Assembly: GCA_019828565.1 (NCBI GenBank)
Contig: JAHDYR010000021.1
Span: forward strand, 62,001-126,000
Source: Carpediemonas membranifera
Lineage: Eukaryota; Fornicata
DNA length: 64,000 nt
Reading direction: 5' to 3'
Part shown: positions 10,201 through 18,570 of the stretch, piece after piece
Numbering within the stretch: position 1 is the stretch's first letter
Layout: every line of letters begins with the position of its first letter
Translations under genes and position numbers: made by a program
The notes under the pieces: generated by a model
What the model saw: the letters and a program-made list of their open reading frames with translations, nothing else
What the model was told of the DNA's origin: nothing
Database searches by the model: none

Positions 10201-11286
10201 AACGTCACCGGCCCCCTTCCCCCTGGAGTGTATCAATATGAGCTGACTGTCGAGGGGGCGACCACGGTGCAGTCGATGCTCGTGCTCGAGGCCATTGCTC
10301 CCGCCGGGAATGACAGCACCCTCGTCATGGAGGGGGGTGGGTTCAGGGCCAAGACTAGGGGCTTCGCATGCGCTGCGTCCTTCAACTCCGCAGTTTTAGG
10401 CGAGTCGTTGTACACCGAGTACGCCGCCATCGACGACGAGGGACCCTACTGCGTCTCCTCGACCGCCACACCTGCGAGCCGAGCTAGCGTGCTCTCGACC
10501 AAGACCTCTTCTCTCTCTCAGACGTCATTCGACGGCGAGGGCCTCTATACCGTCTGCTTAGCTGTCGAGGGCATCAGCATCGACGCCATGGACAGCGGGC
10601 TGGCTCTGAGCTTGGACGGCGAGGCTGCCCCCGGCGTCCATCTCTCGGGCGGCCAGCTCTGCGCCACTCTCGACCTCAAGACGAAGAGCGACGCCGTTGC
10701 AACCGCCACGGCTGATGCAGTTGCCCAGGCGGACTCGACGTCGACCTCGACCTTCACGCTGAGTGCGTCAGCTGATGGGATGACGTTTGCAACATCCATG
10801 ATCTCGCTGACTGCTGACACCATATCTGAACCATCTGAACCAGCTGACACGAAGATTAACGGTTCTATTGTCATCGCAGCTGTCATCGGCATGGCGGTTG
10901 GAACGATATCCACGATTTCCTGCGTCCTTGTCGGATTCTGCACCGTCAATGTGCTTGTGACCGCCTTATATGGCATGTCCCGCCTTGTCATGAATTTGCG
11001 GTCCAAGATGCACACTAAAAAGCGGGCGAAGAAGCTCCGCGCCAAGCCCCAGAAGCTTTCCGAGCATGACAGCCTCCGCGAGCTAGTCACCAACGTCAGC
11101 CGGATGGCGACGGAGCAAGACCTCGAAGCGGGCTCCCAGGGCACAGCCCGCGGAACCGAGAGTTCTCTCCTCAGCGCTTTTGTGCACAACGAGGATCCGA
11201 TACTTTTTGATGGGGGCGATGAGGACGCCGGCATCAACAAGCCGAGTGACCTTGTCGATGATGATGCGGCGAGCGATGTAACATAA
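7216..11286 (+). CDS. Large type I membrane protein: signal peptide, propeller-like ectodomain, Cys-rich stalk, one TM, cytosolic tail
   Basis: A 1356-residue surface-type protein. A signal peptide is visible at RILLLLLVSLVVGAICA; the start may be residue 1 or the Met at residue 11. The ectodomain (about 50-650) has FG-GAP-like beta-propeller repeats, for example ALFGATIAVTDRWIAVGS and GMFGASADICDDRMAV. A Cys-rich region follows at about 820-936, with spaced motifs such as CEVCPEGSYS and CDPCPAGTTN, which resemble GCC2/GCC3 or EGF-like ephrin-receptor modules. A Ser/Thr-rich stretch leads to one transmembrane segment (about 1215-1255). A basic juxtamembrane region and an acidic tail of about 100 residues complete it. 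It probably sits on the plasma membrane or an endomembrane as a receptor or adhesion protein. The ligand is unknown and no full-length homologue is recognised. Confidence 0.8.
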   Translation: MKQNLGYSSSMLHRSVQSNRILLLLLVSLVVGAICAVEPAVELPIPSGITAAANFGAKVHYDSEMIVASAPNAEGGGQVFIYVYDGAAFNLFHTLSSEMPESGALFGATIAVTDRWIAVGSSSYSTGVLVEFFARSSTLFPVVPYHTYSESYDATDMVIDVYSDSSVQFLAVGLPHASYTLLGDTHTDAGLIVILGDSIAPVTSWGFKAELYSPVPYDGQHFGEAVGCTLNLVDGKYYVITGQLSGMGPAFTTWTFSSTIMDGLSTWALQSSQSTPHTDTMIRMGIAAPASGMVVVPDPNYSFAPNQGGRGFWFSDPETMTDYTGAWGPDTDDGTDNWGLALAASYTGVFAVHTQTDLTSMAGVAVFDAISAEYTKVELPWTGAQVLAAQPSVSGNQGGVAVGLPGVGVAAYHHWPLNTASSTAFDPGATPCAPGMWPMTDQHLCRYPDNRARVGPVAGGMFGASADICDDRMAVLSAAETCDATVGVIHLFDYGGSGSWALNLDHTFPCNNSCSFTGPVRVSHSFVYLYCDGAETLGACPDHGEPCQFFSIPGITAADFVIDIDPDAGVGIIGGKSAGQVYFIVEQGDTVSISPALAHAGLFEYGAAVAVEGGVALVASSTDGVAVDAAIDVYTRSESAGPEDAWTLVSSTPVGSTSPIVSPKLAFDGELAVLSSSDAVNGTLHAFFVGSASGDPISVHGEIEWQASDVYNVSRPAIMSAAGDSTTKLVFFAYTDDVATSDAVRSVAYTTVSVDNAALTVMISGLIRPIGNSISSSFIYEDFAKDLHTPSKGHFLPIGNERWYATNPAVLTGEVVTVGAMQCPDGFGMSSFYTCEVCPEGSYSRQWNPTCRVAPAGWAATKGQLSTCSLVNGGYTPTPGLPSCLIAQAGYVADVYRRGEVPCDNGTIPNSYSSSCDPCPAGTTNPLDGAGHTACYDTNTTPQLTPEGSPAYTIADLGISSISSASATVTMPNGTALPTFLATTGPSAHSCQLAINVTGPLPPGVYQYELTVEGATTVQSMLVLEAIAPAGNDSTLVMEGGGFRAKTRGFACAASFNSAVLGESLYTEYAAIDDEGPYCVSSTATPASRASVLSTKTSSLSQTSFDGEGLYTVCLAVEGISIDAMDSGLALSLDGEAAPGVHLSGGQLCATLDLKTKSDAVATATADAVAQADSTSTSTFTLSASADGMTFATSMISLTADTISEPSEPADTKINGSIVIAAVIGMAVGTISTISCVLVGFCTVNVLVTALYGMSRLVMNLRSKMHTKKRAKKLRAKPQKLSEHDSLRELVTNVSRMATEQDLEAGSQGTARGTESSLLSAFVHNEDPILFDGGDEDAGINKPSDLVDDDAASDVT

Positions 11287-11383
11287 CATACAGGAGCTAA
11301 ATGAGAGAAAATGAATCCATATAATCGCCAGGCAGGCTCTCGTTCGTATCGTAAATGACTTACCACACTACTTTACAAGCTCT

Positions 11384-13600
11384 TCATGCCCACCGATCGG
11401 ACGTGAACGGCGTGGCGGCCACCCTCTCATCGCCAGACTCGACCCGCTCCCGCTGGACAACAGTGGGAATTTCACGGGGTGGCGAGAACCCGGGTGACCT
11501 GAGTCGGCTGAGCTGGCTCTTGTAGGTCGAGGCAGTCGTCTTCAGCCGCATCTCCAACTCCGCGATCCGACGCCGACCCCGTTCCGACTCAACCGCAGTC
11601 TCGTCCTGACACCTTGAGGCGTGCTGCTCAGCCGCCCGACACTGGGCTCTGAGCTGGCTGGCCTCGGTCGAGTAGGCCCGCTCCATCTCTGCCATCCGCT
11701 CGCGGTCTGCCTTATGCTGCACCTTATGGCGATCACACTCCCTTCTGAGCTGGTCGACCCGGAGTTCGAGCCGCTGGAGCTTGGGCTTGATCGTGGCGAG
11801 CTCGGTCTCGTACTGCATGGCTGCCCGGGACGCCTCCTGCTGGGCGATCTTCAGCCGATCGTCCACACCGGTGCCGGAGACGTGGGTTTGCCGGACATCC
11901 GGACGTTGACTCCGGTCGACTCCCCTCGAGTCAGCCAGACTCCGTTCCAGAGTCGCCACCCGAGTCGAAAGCATCGTCTTCTCGTGCTCAACCGTCGCCC
12001 GCCGCATGTTGGCCTCCCTGAGCTGTGCCCGCAGCTCCTCGAGAGCAGATCCGTGCCGCTCGGTCTCGGCAGCCAACCGGGTCCTCTCGTCGGCCAGCTG
12101 GGTGACCAGCGTGCGCTCCCTGTCCGCCGACAGACGGACGCGGGACTCGGCCTCGGTGCGGAGGCGAGAGATGGACTCCTGGGCATCAGCGAGGGATAGC
12201 CTAAGTTGCTCGATCACAGGCTCCTTGTCGACCTCGAGGCCACTGATGTCTGGGACGGACTCGGGTTCCGTGGCAGCGGCCTCTGCCTCTGCCAGGGCTG
12301 TCTTCAGCTCGCTGATCCTGCGACGAGCCTCCGCCGTCTCCTGTGCGTGCCGGTCCTCGGCCTCACCCAGCTTCCTCTTAGCCTCTTCCAACGAGGTCTC
12401 GAGACTGTGTGCCCGGGCGTTGGCGTCGTCGATGTCCCTGGCGCGGGCATCGAGCTCGTTGTTCATCGCTGCGATGTCTGCATGCGCCTGGTCGAGCGCG
12501 TCCTCTGTTTTCACCAGCTTGTCCCGCGTGGACGCCAAGTCTGCCGCCTGGCGGTCGAGGTCGGCCTGGGATCGTTCCCTGTCCCTTGAGGCGGACGCTG
12601 TGAGCTGCTCCAGCCGCGTCCTGAGCACAGCAGCTGTCTCAGTGGCCTCGTGCAGCTCGTTCCTCAGCTTTTCTTGGGCGATCGCTGCCTTGTTCGCCGT
12701 CTCTCTTGCCTCCATGTTCTGTTCAGCCACTGTGCTGCTCAGCTTGGCGATCTCGGCCTTGTACTCCTCTGCCCGACCTTGCACGGTGCTGAGCTTCGAC
12801 GTGGCCACCTCGTTCTCAACTCTGGCGGCTGTCAGCTGGCCATGCATCTCTGCGACCTCGGCTCTGAGCTCAGCCATCTCTGCGTCGATGGCGGCGACTT
12901 CTCCTGGCTTCTCGGCGAGTCTGTCGGCCAAACTCTGGGAGCGACGCTGCTCCTCCTCCAGGGCAGTCTTCATGATGGCAAGCTCGCCTTCAACATCGCC
13001 CAGACGTGTTCGTACCTTCTGAATGGCTATAGCGTGGCTATCGGCCTCGTCTTCCAGCTCCTTCTCGGCGTTGTAAAGGGACTCCCGGAGCTGATCGGCT
13101 TCTTCGGTCATGGCCTCGAGCTCGACAGTAAGAACTGCCTCGGCCTTCCTGTGAGCGGCGTTGGCGCGAGCTCTGTTGTCAGCGTCGTCGACCTCGAGCT
13201 CTAGCTGGTGGATGCGAGCCTCGAGCTGCGTTATCTCGGAACGGAGAGCCGAGTTCGTGTCGGTAAGGTCGGCATTGGCCTCACGCTGGTGTTTCAGGTC
13301 GTTGACGTACGATGCATATTGGTCTGTGGACTCTTTGAGGCGCTTCTCTGCAGTGCTGAGGGCAAGACGAAGCTCATCCACTTCTCCTTCAGCCTTATCC
13401 AGTTGGGAACGGAGAGTTTGGACCTTGTTCTCATCATCCGTGTCTCGAGAGGAGGCGAGGGTCATTGTATGAAGCTGGGCACGGGCATCGTCGCGTTCAG
13501 CAATGAGAATGTCGATCTCGCCATTCCTATCGGAAAGCATGGATCTGTATCTCCTATCAGCCTCGGCTAATGCTTGGCGAAGGCCTTCTTGTTGATCCAT
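11384..13600 (-). CDS. Long coiled-coil protein of unknown function
   Basis: A 738-residue protein starting MDQQEGLRQALAEADRRYR. Nearly the whole length is continuous heptad-repeat coiled coil rich in Glu, Ala, Arg and Leu, similar in texture to myosin tails, golgins and basal body proteins. No globular domain is visible. The last 40 residues (SPPREIPTVVQRERVESGDE) are disordered. Upstream in-frame codons to 13756 give non-coiled sequence, so the Met at 13598-13600 is the preferred start. Candidate roles are cytoskeletal or centrosomal, but composition alone drives database matches in such proteins, so no orthologue is proposed. Confidence 0.75.
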   Translation of the reverse strand: MDQQEGLRQALAEADRRYRSMLSDRNGEIDILIAERDDARAQLHTMTLASSRDTDDENKVQTLRSQLDKAEGEVDELRLALSTAEKRLKESTDQYASYVNDLKHQREANADLTDTNSALRSEITQLEARIHQLELEVDDADNRARANAAHRKAEAVLTVELEAMTEEADQLRESLYNAEKELEDEADSHAIAIQKVRTRLGDVEGELAIMKTALEEEQRRSQSLADRLAEKPGEVAAIDAEMAELRAEVAEMHGQLTAARVENEVATSKLSTVQGRAEEYKAEIAKLSSTVAEQNMEARETANKAAIAQEKLRNELHEATETAAVLRTRLEQLTASASRDRERSQADLDRQAADLASTRDKLVKTEDALDQAHADIAAMNNELDARARDIDDANARAHSLETSLEEAKRKLGEAEDRHAQETAEARRRISELKTALAEAEAAATEPESVPDISGLEVDKEPVIEQLRLSLADAQESISRLRTEAESRVRLSADRERTLVTQLADERTRLAAETERHGSALEELRAQLREANMRRATVEHEKTMLSTRVATLERSLADSRGVDRSQRPDVRQTHVSGTGVDDRLKIAQQEASRAAMQYETELATIKPKLQRLELRVDQLRRECDRHKVQHKADRERMAEMERAYSTEASQLRAQCRAAEQHASRCQDETAVESERGRRRIAELEMRLKTTASTYKSQLSRLRSPGFSPPREIPTVVQRERVESGDERVAATPFTSDRWA

Positions 13601-13773
13601 GGCGGTTCGATTGTTCAGATGACGCGAAAAATGCGAAGTGCTCAGCTCGCCGGGCTGGGCGATCCAAGTCACTTTACCGTAACCGGCAGCGACTATGACA
13701 TGATATACAACATTTCCACTCCTTATTAACAAAACACTACCCAGCTCTCTCAACAAATCATTTGATTAATTCA

Positions 13774-15396
13774 TTAAACAACGGGGTCGACGTCCACTTC
13801 CTCGACATCATGCACTGTATACTCCACATCAAACGGCAGCACGGCCCCCACCGGCTCGGGCACCGGCTCGGTAGCAGCCATGTCGATCCTGGCCCAGCCC
13901 GCAGGACCCCGGACGTAAAGAACCGCGCCGTTCCAGTCGGTAGCCACAGCTGTGACCTCGAAGGGCAGGGTAATCTCCTTGTTGATAGAGTCGGCCCCCT
14001 TGTATGTCTGGCGAGCACACATTGTGTCACCGTCGTAGACGACAATGAGAGTGGTAAGGTCGCCGAAGAAGCCCTTGACGTGTCTGGGGAAACGAAGGGG
14101 GACGGGGCTAAATGCGCAGTACTCATCATCAGCATGGGGCGGCAGGAGCCGTGTGATGATCGAGAGATAGTGGCCCGCGAAGAGGATCTGGCGGCCACTG
14201 AGGAAGAGATCGAAGTCGCTGCCAACCAGAATGCGATCAATACGGAAGGGAAGCTCGTGGAACTGGGTAAATTCGTCCTCATGCCCGAGCCCGAGGCGAC
14301 CGAACATGTTCTCGCCCCCAATCATTTGCCGGTCGCCCATGGAGAGCACCGCAGTATACGCGCGCATCATGATCCGGTCGGGCAAGAAGTCATGGGGCAG
14401 GACGACGGGGTGGAACATCGGCGTCGCCTCCATAGGGACGTCGGGGCTCACACAGAAGCCACAGACAGTGCCTGCAGCCGCAACTCCGACTGGGGTAAGG
14501 ATGATGCAGCCGGCGTAGAAGCCGACGTCGAGGACGAGCCGGTTTTTGTGCCACACTGGAAGCCCTGCCTCGTACTGGGCGATCTCGGGGCAGTGGGTGA
14601 ACCTGACTCGCAAGGGCCCGGGGGCGGGCACGTTCGTGCCGAAACCGGGCTCATTCTCGTCGAACTGGGTCCTTCTGTACTCAGAGTGGTCGACGGCGAA
14701 GACTCCGTGTGTTGTGGCTAGCACGCAGGTTATGGTGCCGAGCTCGAAAGCACCGGCAATGGGGGGCACGCGGACGAGGGTGTACTTTGGGACACGGCGC
14801 TTAGGCAGGAGTTCAAAGAGTCGCCCGGCGTACATGCGGTGGGCGATCTGTTCGTGAAAGTCGGCTGCTGCCTCGCCCTCACGCATCGCGACCTCGTGGG
14901 TGAACAGGAACTTGCGGCAGAGGAACCAGGGGAGCTTGTCCTCCTGGCGGTATGCATCCTTGACGCCGCCCACGAGGGTGTCCTCCAGGTCGGGGTCGGC
15001 GCCGCCGTGCACGAGGATCGCGAATATGGTGCCCTGAAGCAGCGTGAAGATGCTGTCTGGCAGTTCGCCTGACTCGCCGAGCTCGATGTTCATGGACAGC
15101 GTGGGGCCGCTGGTGAGGATCGAGCGGGCGCGGTCGAGGAGGACTTGCGCGGCTGGCTCGAGAGGGGGGATCTCAGCGAGCTCTGAGACGAGAGATTCGA
15201 GTGGTACGTCGCCTACTGTAGCTGATGAGGAGTCATGATCCTGGATCAAGGGCATTACTTGCTTGAAGTGCCGCGAGTAGGCGTGGCGAAGGAGGGATGG
15301 CACGTCTCCGGCTAGGGATGAAGTGGTTGACACTGAAAGCTTGAATGCAGACACAAGAGCATCTCTTATTGCGGTATCATTCACAGTTGGTGTCAT
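13774..15396 (-). CDS. RCC1-like repeat protein with a conserved novel N-terminal block, copy B
   Basis: A 540-residue paralogue of the protein at 3973-5547, on the opposite strand. Shared segments in order are SLAGDVPSLLRHAYSRHF, GPTLSMNIELGESGELP, FTLLQGTIFAILVHGGADPD, WFLCRKFLFTHEVA, a later PVWHKNRLV, and AVLSMGDRQMIGGENMFG followed by RLGLGH. The last is an RCC1-type blade; other blades are degenerate. Conservation is strongest in the N-terminal block and around SMGDRQ-GG, so those parts are probably functional. The start at 15396 (MTPTVNDTAIRD) matches the paralogue's start. Two copies 8 kb apart in opposite orientation argue for a lineage-specific family. No function can be assigned beyond a likely protein-binding propeller. 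Confidence 0.8.
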   Translation of the reverse strand: MTPTVNDTAIRDALVSAFKLSVSTTSSLAGDVPSLLRHAYSRHFKQVMPLIQDHDSSSATVGDVPLESLVSELAEIPPLEPAAQVLLDRARSILTSGPTLSMNIELGESGELPDSIFTLLQGTIFAILVHGGADPDLEDTLVGGVKDAYRQEDKLPWFLCRKFLFTHEVAMREGEAAADFHEQIAHRMYAGRLFELLPKRRVPKYTLVRVPPIAGAFELGTITCVLATTHGVFAVDHSEYRRTQFDENEPGFGTNVPAPGPLRVRFTHCPEIAQYEAGLPVWHKNRLVLDVGFYAGCIILTPVGVAAAGTVCGFCVSPDVPMEATPMFHPVVLPHDFLPDRIMMRAYTAVLSMGDRQMIGGENMFGRLGLGHEDEFTQFHELPFRIDRILVGSDFDLFLSGRQILFAGHYLSIITRLLPPHADDEYCAFSPVPLRFPRHVKGFFGDLTTLIVVYDGDTMCARQTYKGADSINKEITLPFEVTAVATDWNGAVLYVRGPAGWARIDMAATEPVPEPVGAVLPFDVEYTVHDVEEVDVDPVV

Positions 15397-15655
15397 TAGC
15401 CAAGCCCTTGTCTTGTAGGATCTCAATCTGCATCCGAGATCGACGAGACATCCAAGGTCGAGTCGAGCGCCAGTCAACACGCACTGATGTTCGATCGTGC
15501 TCGCCACTTCCGTTTGCACTGTCGCTCGTTTTCTAGTGTTACGAGACAAGACGGGTTGGCAAGAAACAGGGAGAAAACTTGTAAATGGCACGTTTATGTT
15601 CTAATATAGACCCATGCAGCAGTCTCACAGATGATGTATCCCATCCACAATCGTC

Positions 15656-16762
15656 TTAAACCCCGAATGCCGAGATCGGCGGGATGCTGGGGAGTCGGCT
15701 CAGCTCCATACCCACACCACCGTGCAGGTCCTGGGGCACAGCGTTGTCCCAGATCGACCCCAGCCCGGTGGAGTACAGCAGGGCGCTGCTCATGCTCTGG
15801 TCGGGCGTGGGCACGACGAGGACGCGCTGCCCGTTGGTCAGGACGCCCATGGGGCCTAGGGACTCGGGCACGGTGGCGGAGAGCAGCGGGCTGGCGTTGG
15901 CCATGATGTCTTCCTCGGGAGGGGCCCGGCCTGACTGCACCACCTCGACCTTGGGCTCACGGGGGGCCATGGGGTGGTTGTGTGCGCCCTGGTAGACGAC
16001 CGTGGTCTCGACGTCGCCCTTGGTGTCCGCAGGCTTCTGGATGAGACGCTTGGCAGGGCATGCGGGGTGGGCGCAGCGGTAGTATGACTTCTGGACAGTC
16101 GAAGACTTGACGATCTTTGACCCGTACTTCTTCCAGTGGAACGAGTCGTCTGCTGTGTCCACCGCGCCCTTAGCGACCACCACTAGCTTCCTCTCGGACG
16201 AGCTCTTCTTCTCAGTCGCGGTGGGCCCCTCCGACTCAACCCAGTCGCCGAGGAACTTGCACTCCTCCGCGACGACGGAGATGAACTCCTCCTGACTCGT
16301 CACCTCGACCCTACGGATCTGGGGAGGCACGTGTGTGTGGGAGCCGCGGTAAGAATTGGTGATCTTGCCGTCGGCGTCGCGGGAGATGTGGCGTTTGACA
16401 GGGCATCCGGGGTGGGCGCACTTGTAGTAGCATGTGGGATAGGGAGACGAACGGCTGAACTTCTGGCCGTATTTGCGGTAGTGGTAGCCATCGGCGAGGA
16501 CTTCTGCGCTGTAATAGCCGCCTTGCTGTGTCTTCTTGCCGCCCTGAGTCTTCCCTTGAGCTGAAACATCCATCTCCTCGTCGATAGAGGCAGAAGAAAC
16601 AGAAGAGCTGAAGATTCCGCGGGTGATTGAAGGCTGAGGGAGCGAATTCATCGTTGAATTGAAGGAATACATCGTGGAGCTGTACGCGCTGGTGGATCCA
16701 GAAACAACAACGCTGCTAGACCTCATTGGGGGTGATATAGAGAAGCTACTAGAGAAATTCAT
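15656..16762 (-). CDS. Double WRKY-domain transcription factor
   Basis: A 368-residue protein with two WRKY DNA-binding domains. The first has the heptad YRKYGQK at residues 95-101 and zinc ligands C115, C120, H142, H144 (C-X4-C-X21-H-X-H). The second has WKKYGSK at 210-216 with C230, C235, H261, H263. So each heptad departs from WRKYGQK: the first replaces the Trp with Tyr, and the second has Lys and Ser changes. WRKY proteins bind the W-box TTGACY. They are typical of plants but are also known from diplomonads such as Giardia and a few other protists, which agrees with a metamonad source. The N-terminal 60 residues are Ser-rich and the C-terminus is Pro/Gly-rich. A TTGACC hexamer lies 170 bp upstream at 16930-16935, allowing autoregulation. 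Confidence 0.93.
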   Translation of the reverse strand: MNFSSSFSISPPMRSSSVVVSGSTSAYSSTMYSFNSTMNSLPQPSITRGIFSSSVSSASIDEEMDVSAQGKTQGGKKTQQGGYYSAEVLADGYHYRKYGQKFSRSSPYPTCYYKCAHPGCPVKRHISRDADGKITNSYRGSHTHVPPQIRRVEVTSQEEFISVVAEECKFLGDWVESEGPTATEKKSSSERKLVVVAKGAVDTADDSFHWKKYGSKIVKSSTVQKSYYRCAHPACPAKRLIQKPADTKGDVETTVVYQGAHNHPMAPREPKVEVVQSGRAPPEEDIMANASPLLSATVPESLGPMGVLTNGQRVLVVPTPDQSMSSALLYSTGLGSIWDNAVPQDLHGGVGMELSRLPSIPPISAFGV

Positions 16763-17377
16763 CGCTTATTCCCAGGTCTGTAGATGTCGCGCTTTCGTCG
16801 TCGTGATCTGTCCAGAACCCAAGAGATCCGATATGAATTATCTGATTACAGTGGATCGTGTCAGAGCAATCCACCGTCCCAAGTGACCAAACAGAGCCTG
16901 CCGACTCATCTGGTCCAGGGTTGCAATAATTGACCTGGCGGGACTCGAATCTGATTGTCCTGTTTGAAGAAATCAAAATAGATTGGGAGGAGATGAGGCA
17001 GTAAGAAGGTGGTGCGAGGGGTTTGGAGCTTGTTGATTGTGTTTGGTGGTGATTTTGGGGCATGGCACAGGTCACAATCTGATTGGACCATATCGATCAG
17101 ACTAATCTAAGACGTGCATTTACCGGGTCCTGAATGCCCTTTGTTCACCCTCATCTGAGCGTTGTGCAGCCAGGGCTTCAAGCCACGCGGCATGGGTTCT
17201 ACGGATGTTGGCTGGACTGGCCCCACAACGCAACTGAGCACGGCTTACCACTGTGTGCCTCATGTATATGCGTGAAGTCGTTAGATGATCTTCGATACTG
17301 CGGGATATTGAACGCACAAAATTGGGCGGCAAAAGTGCGAATTTTCATGATCTAAACATCAGCTAATATCGGCCAAT
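16763..17377. other. Gap of 615 bp between divergent WRKY and small-protein genes
   Basis: This is one of the longer gaps and should hold both promoters. It has one W-box-like TTGACC at 16930-16935. A reverse-strand frame at 17120-17332 lacks an ATG start and is probably not a gene. I see no RNA gene or repeat. Confidence 0.4.
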
Positions 17378-17785
17378 ATGCCACCAAAGCCAACAGGAAC
17401 AGTATCAGAGCCAAAGTTTGATCCCGTATCACTTCTAGTGATCGAGCGCCAGTCCATAGAAGCTGAGGAGCGAGCGAAGCAGCTCTGGCAAGAGAAATAC
17501 GGCAACAGCGACATCATGAGAGTCTACGACGAGCGCGCGAAAGCTATGGCCAAATATGCAGAGAAGCGGAATAACGACATCCCCGTCCCGAAGAAACACA
17601 TCCCCGAAGCCAAGAACTGGCTAGCCCACAGGGACCCCAACAACGTCGTCGCAATCACTAACCCCCTGCCGCAGGACCGTGCGTCTTTCCCACAAACCAC
17701 TACCCAGGAGGTTGGGTGGTTTGGTGAGAATTTGGAGCTGTTTGGCGTCGGGCAGCATGGCAGGAAGGCAACAACATGGGAATGA
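17378..17785 (+). CDS. Small protein, possibly axonemal (CFAP144/FAM183- or C20orf85-like)
   Basis: A 135-residue soluble protein. The N-terminal half is helical and charged (VIERQSIEAEERAKQLWQEK). The C-terminal part holds PQTTTQEVGWFGENLELFGV. A 'P-TT-QE-GW' element near the C-terminus is typical of small proteins bound to axonemal doublet microtubules, such as FAM183/CFAP144 and C20orf85. With IFT52 in the window, a ciliary role is reasonable, but the match rests on a short motif. The ATG at 17378 is the only sensible start. It converges with the unknown gene at 17901-18395. Confidence 0.6.
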   Translation: MPPKPTGTVSEPKFDPVSLLVIERQSIEAEERAKQLWQEKYGNSDIMRVYDERAKAMAKYAEKRNNDIPVPKKHIPEAKNWLAHRDPNNVVAITNPLPQDRASFPQTTTQEVGWFGENLELFGVGQHGRKATTWE

Positions 17786-17900
17786 GCAGGCTGGCCGCGA
17801 TGCAGTAAGAAGCAAGTAAACACACCGCATGAAGAGTGTAGTAGGAGGGCGCTGGGTGCTTTACTGGACTATGTCGACTCGTATATGGGAAGACACATCC

Positions 17901-18395
17901 TCATGTGGCGCCAGTGATACTCAGCCTGATCGACTCGATGACGGAGGATATGAGCCCCGACGCGAGGAATATGGGAGTCGATACGGGGAACAGGATGACG
18001 AGAATGTCGTCCTCGAACTCGGCCACAGCAATGTTCGTTGGGGCCGTGGAGTCTTCTAATGAGATGCCATACATCGCATCGAGTGTCACTGTTGTAATCA
18101 TGTACGAGTCCGCCGCGAAGTGGAAGAGGTGGCGTGTGATGGAGTCGTGGTTCATAAGATGAGTGATGCGGAGCAGATCATCAAGCGCAAAGCGCTCGGA
18201 GGCTTGTTTCGCATCAAGTACGGATGTTCCAAGCTGGGCACACCGTATAAGTGCGGAGGAATCTCGTGCTTGGGGCAAATCACCATCAAGGGACAGTTTC
18301 TTGAACATCACGGCGGATGTGATGGTGATGCCAGCATATGTGAAAAGGCATCCTATGCATCCCTGCAATTCTTTGAGAAGAGCCGTTTCAGACAT
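17901..18395 (-). CDS. Unknown 164-residue protein
   Basis: Starts MSETALLKELQGCIGCLF at the first ATG; codons upstream to 18431 lack an ATG. The sequence alternates hydrophobic strands and helices, for example AGITITSAVMF, SYMITTVTLDAMYGISLED and DDILVILFPVSTPIF. It has no obvious signal peptide or charged low-complexity region. The strand-helix pattern could fit a longin or roadblock-type trafficking module, but no signature supports that. It diverges from RPA14 with about 175 bp between start codons. Confidence 0.55.
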   Translation of the reverse strand: MSETALLKELQGCIGCLFTYAGITITSAVMFKKLSLDGDLPQARDSSALIRCAQLGTSVLDAKQASERFALDDLLRITHLMNHDSITRHLFHFAADSYMITTVTLDAMYGISLEDSTAPTNIAVAEFEDDILVILFPVSTPIFLASGLISSVIESIRLSITGAT

Positions 18396-18570
18396 TCGTT
18401 GGGAGGAAGACAAGAAGTGTCTGGTCGACAAGCTGAGTCCTTAAAGTGCACATAATGGCAGTCTGGCGGAGAGACTGCATATGCCACTATTAATGATGCC
18501 TAGCCTCGTCCTGGGTGGGGTAATCAGATGCCAATCAAACGAGGCCGGCAAGCGCGAAACCGAGAAACCA

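Noticed and set aside
12006-13204. Ser/Leu-rich frames opposite the coiled-coil gene
   Set aside because: Same antisense artefact; no start context, domain or independent evidence.
16918-16960. A stretch resembling a tRNA T-arm on the minus strand (ATTCGAGTCCCGCC)
   Set aside because: No matching T stem, anticodon arm or acceptor stem can be drawn around it.
17120-17332. A 70-codon minus-strand frame upstream of the small axonemal-type gene
   Set aside because: It begins with TTG, has mixed third-position composition and no recognisable motif.
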